Origin: Quillaja saponaria
Taxonomy: Eukaryota > Streptophyta > Magnoliopsida > Fabales > Quillajaceae
Reading direction: 5' to 3'
Assembly: GCA_029379385.1 (NCBI GenBank)
Contig: CM055615.1
Coordinates: 4,650,001-4,714,000 of the forward strand
Length of the DNA stretch: 64,000 nucleotides
Positions 61,207 to 64,000 of the stretch are shown here, in pieces. Numbering within the stretch: position 1 is the stretch's first letter; every line of letters begins with the position of its first letter. The position numbers and the translations under genes are program-made. The notes under the pieces were generated by a model. The model was not told the origin of the DNA, searched no databases, and saw only the letters and a list, made by a program, of their open reading frames with translations.

Positions 61207-64000
61207 GTTAGTATTTCATCCAGTTTCTGTTTCTGTTTTACGTATGCTAAGGTAATGATTGATTTATGTCTCTAGTTCTTGAGATCGGGCTAGCAATTTT
61301 ATATGAAATACTAGTTTACTACGTGGGGGGAATGTTATTAATGAAAGAAGAATGTTAGTTTGATTGCCTAGGATGTTTGCAAGGATAAGTCAGTATTTAT
61401 GTCTGGTTCAGGGACTATGCTTGTGACCTGGAAGTTTATCATATCTATGCTTACTTGATGTCCCCTAGTGATCAACATTTGCCATTTGAAATGTTGGTAT
61501 GTGAGCATTAGTGCTGGTTTCATATTATAAGTCTATTAAGTATTAACTATGACATGAAGTTATATTTTGATTCTTTATTATATAAAGTAATCCTTCTTTT
61601 TTGTTTTGAAGTTGTGATGATGTGATTATCAGAGGAATTTTATGGTTCTGTGATATATTTTTTTTTAACTAAATCAGTTTCAGTTTGTTGGTTATCTTGG
61701 TCTTGACTATGTTGTAGCTAGCCAACAACTAGTTGAAACTTTGTTGTATGAACAGTGTAAGTTAAATTTGCGTCTGTGGTGGTATGTTTCTATTGATGTT
61801 GAGCTCTTGATATACTCCATATCCTGGTGTTTATAGTGGACTCTCCTTCTGTCGCAAGTGAGTGATTGTTGGTTGCCTTGTTGCTATCACTATTTATATA
61901 AGATTTATATTCTTGCGACCTGTATTTCATGTTTCCCAATCAGCAGCGTTGACCAATTTTCTTATTTGTAATAGTCCTTTCATTTGGTACTTCACGGATG
62001 TAGTTTGTGGTTCTTCCTTGTTGTTGAACTGTTCTGTGTCTTGGGAATTGTAGCTTGTATATTTCCTGTACACCTGGTATTTGAAGTTATTAGGTCAGAG
62101 TTCACTTTTAACCGGGTAACTAAAAATTTCAACTTCCAAGATAACTCATAGCCGGAAATCTCCTGTAGAAGCTTAGCTTGTCTTGTCCATAATATCTTCT
62201 TCTTTTTTCCTTTTCTTTTTTTCCAAAGAGAACTATTTGTGTTTGTTGTTTTTCTAGATTGTATTTCCCTTGTTGGATTTGGGTTGAATGTTGAATTTGT
62301 TTGAAAACGTAATTTTGATGCTGATCATAAGTCCTTTTTTTTCTTTTTTCTTTTTTTTTTCACATGCTAAGAAAAATATTGTATTAGAAAGGACAGAAGT
62401 ACAAGAGAGGAGGACAAGTGTTCTCCTAAGAGTCAAAATACAACAGAACAAAAACAAAACAGAAAGAACAATAATGCAATAGAGCCATCCAATCATGCTT
62501 CATATCTGAAAGAGAAACTCCCTGAATTGCCCGTGCAGCCGAACCCCTAAGAGAAGTCAAAAAAACAAATTTATTCAAAAGTAGATGGGCAGGAAGATAA
62601 TATTCTCTGAAATCCTGCCATTCCTTTTCTATCCAAACACACCAAATGAAAGCGAAAAACTGGTGTTCTAAGGGGATGTGATCCATATGGAATATAAGCT
62701 CCTGCCCATATCTTTGTTGTAATTTGCTGGGTTTTCTTGTTGAGATTTACTACGGATGAAGCAGTTTACAATTTTGATAGATCTTTTATCCCTCAATTGT
62801 ATCCATTTTTTTGGCTCTAAAATAAGAGTTAATCAAGGACCCATAAAACCCATATTTGGCTATTTGTTGGCAAATTTTCTTTAATATTAGGCATTGACGT
62901 TTGACTCATTGTGGTCAGTAGGTAATGCCATAATATTGCCTTGTTACATGATGTGTTTAATTTGAATTACTGTTTTCTGCCTAACATAAGCTAAAATGAT
63001 AGGATAAAGATTCATTTAGTACAACCAATACTTTTACTAATAGAAAGCAACTGCCGATCTTTTAGCTATTTCCAAAACTATATTGTAATATCATAAGATT
63101 TATGAATTGCTTGAAATAACTATAGAAAGATTTTGTTTCATAAAAAGGCAATGTTACCATAATACTTAACAGAGGCGGAAAAGGGGGGAAAAGTGCAACA
63201 GAAAGTGCACAGCTAGTCACTGGGGACATAGAGGGGGTTGGGGCAGAAATAGAGTATGCAGAACTCATAGCTGGGGTATATATGTTGCACTTGTCATAGC
63301 TTGTATATGGTGTAAAATTATAATCATTTTCATGATATACTTAATTACATCACGGGTACACAATATTATCTATGTGTTGAACAATACATATAAAACATAC
63401 TTAGATTAGTAGATACATAGTACATATATTATACTTCAAAACATTAAGGGTTGTGCTTTTTCTTTACATTTCATTTAGCCAATATATATGTAGAAATTCT
63501 GAATGTCTGAAACTCCTAAGAATTCATGAAAGCCATTGGTATTTCGGTTTGTTATAGGGTGGGGACTATTATCTTCAATTGGTTTCTCCCTTCACTTTTT
63601 ATGCATTTTAGCACAAGGATCAAGCCCAATAGGATCCATGACCTGAAAAAAAGAAGAGAAATTTGTTGGCATACCATGACTAAACCCTACCACTGTCAAG
63701 GAGTTATAGTCTTAAACACCAAATTTTAATAGGAAAAAAAGGGAAATGTTGGTATGCAGTGAACTCAATGCACCACGATCAAGGATTTAGGACTGGGGAC
63801 ACAAATAGTAGAGTGATGGTGATGAAAATGGTAATATTTAGTGGGGGCTTACTTTCGGTCCATGATGTCTCAGATGTTTAAATACTCTTTTCACAGAGGT
63901 GTTTACATAAGATTGCATGAAATGTAAATAATTGTAAAAATTCTTTTGAATGAGAAGAATTAAAATTTTGATCATAGTTTTACTAGGACACTGGATCCAC
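61207..64000 (+). other. Probable first intron of the FHA2-like gene
   Basis: No further FHA2 exon was found to the end of the window, so this is probably a long intron. It contains the LINE fragment at 62334-62702. The rest is AT-rich DNA with no recognisable gene. If the true donor is elsewhere or the gene is single-exon, this would be intergenic. Confidence 0.5.
62334..62702 (-). mobile_element. LINE 3'-end fragment with poly-A tail
   Basis: The T-run at 62334-62360 is a poly-A tail on the minus strand. Upstream of it on that strand are words typical of the last part of a plant LINE ORF2: EWQDFREYYLPAHLLLNKFV, FLTSLRGSAARAIQGVSLSD and MKHDWMALL. It is 5'-truncated and opposite in direction to the FHA2-like gene. 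Confidence 0.65.

Noticed and set aside
1..64000. tRNA, rRNA, snRNA genes or CRISPR arrays
   Set aside because: I found no cloverleaf, rRNA core or snRNA sequence, and no short direct repeats with regular unique spacers. The tandem arrays here are ordinary satellites and minisatellites.

Overview
This window is nuclear DNA of a flowering plant, almost certainly a eudicot. Short exons sit between AT-rich GT-AG introns, there are no operons, and most of the sequence is decayed plant transposable elements: hAT, Mutator-type MITEs, a Helitron, long LTRs and LINE 3' ends. The recognisable host genes are plant families. I cannot name the species.

Layout: 0-8.9 kb is a gene-poor repeat zone with a decayed tandem array, a Mutator-type MITE with a perfect 9-bp target duplication and a broken hAT transposase on the minus strand. 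At 9.2-20.1 kb a degraded MEB1/MEB2-like (membrane protein of ER body) gene lies among three copies of one long-LTR family, one of them a probable 3.5-kb solo LTR with a 5-bp target duplication. A minisatellite, a foldback element and a palindrome with Helitron-like 3' ends follow. At 22.0-26.9 kb is a minus-strand Helitron RepHel pseudogene. At 27-32 kb is AT-rich sequence with a triplicated 250-bp unit and exon-like fragments.

The genic core is 32.8-51.6 kb. A DRD1/CHR35-type SNF2 chromatin remodeller (plus strand, five coding exons, 899 codons after frame correction) converges on an uncharacterised trypsin-fold protease gene (minus strand, about 549 codons) across about 1.1 kb. Next is a complete small DPMS3 gene (minus strand, three coding exons, 94 aa) with a long 5'-UTR intron. 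At 52-60 kb is repeat-rich intergenic DNA with MITEs, a LINE fragment, an interlocked inverted-repeat element and a 313-bp triplication. From 60.5 kb the first coding exon of an FHA2-like gene begins; the rest of that gene runs out of the window.

The host genes have unrelated jobs: RNA-directed DNA methylation, dolichol-phosphate-mannose synthesis, an FHA nuclear adaptor and a probable protease. A striking cross-cutting observation is that both long conserved genes (DRD1 and the protease) carry two single-base indels each, all at homopolymers, with the frame otherwise perfect. Base-call or assembly error is at least as likely as real gene decay. The MEB-like gene, by contrast, has stops as well as an indel and looks truly dead.
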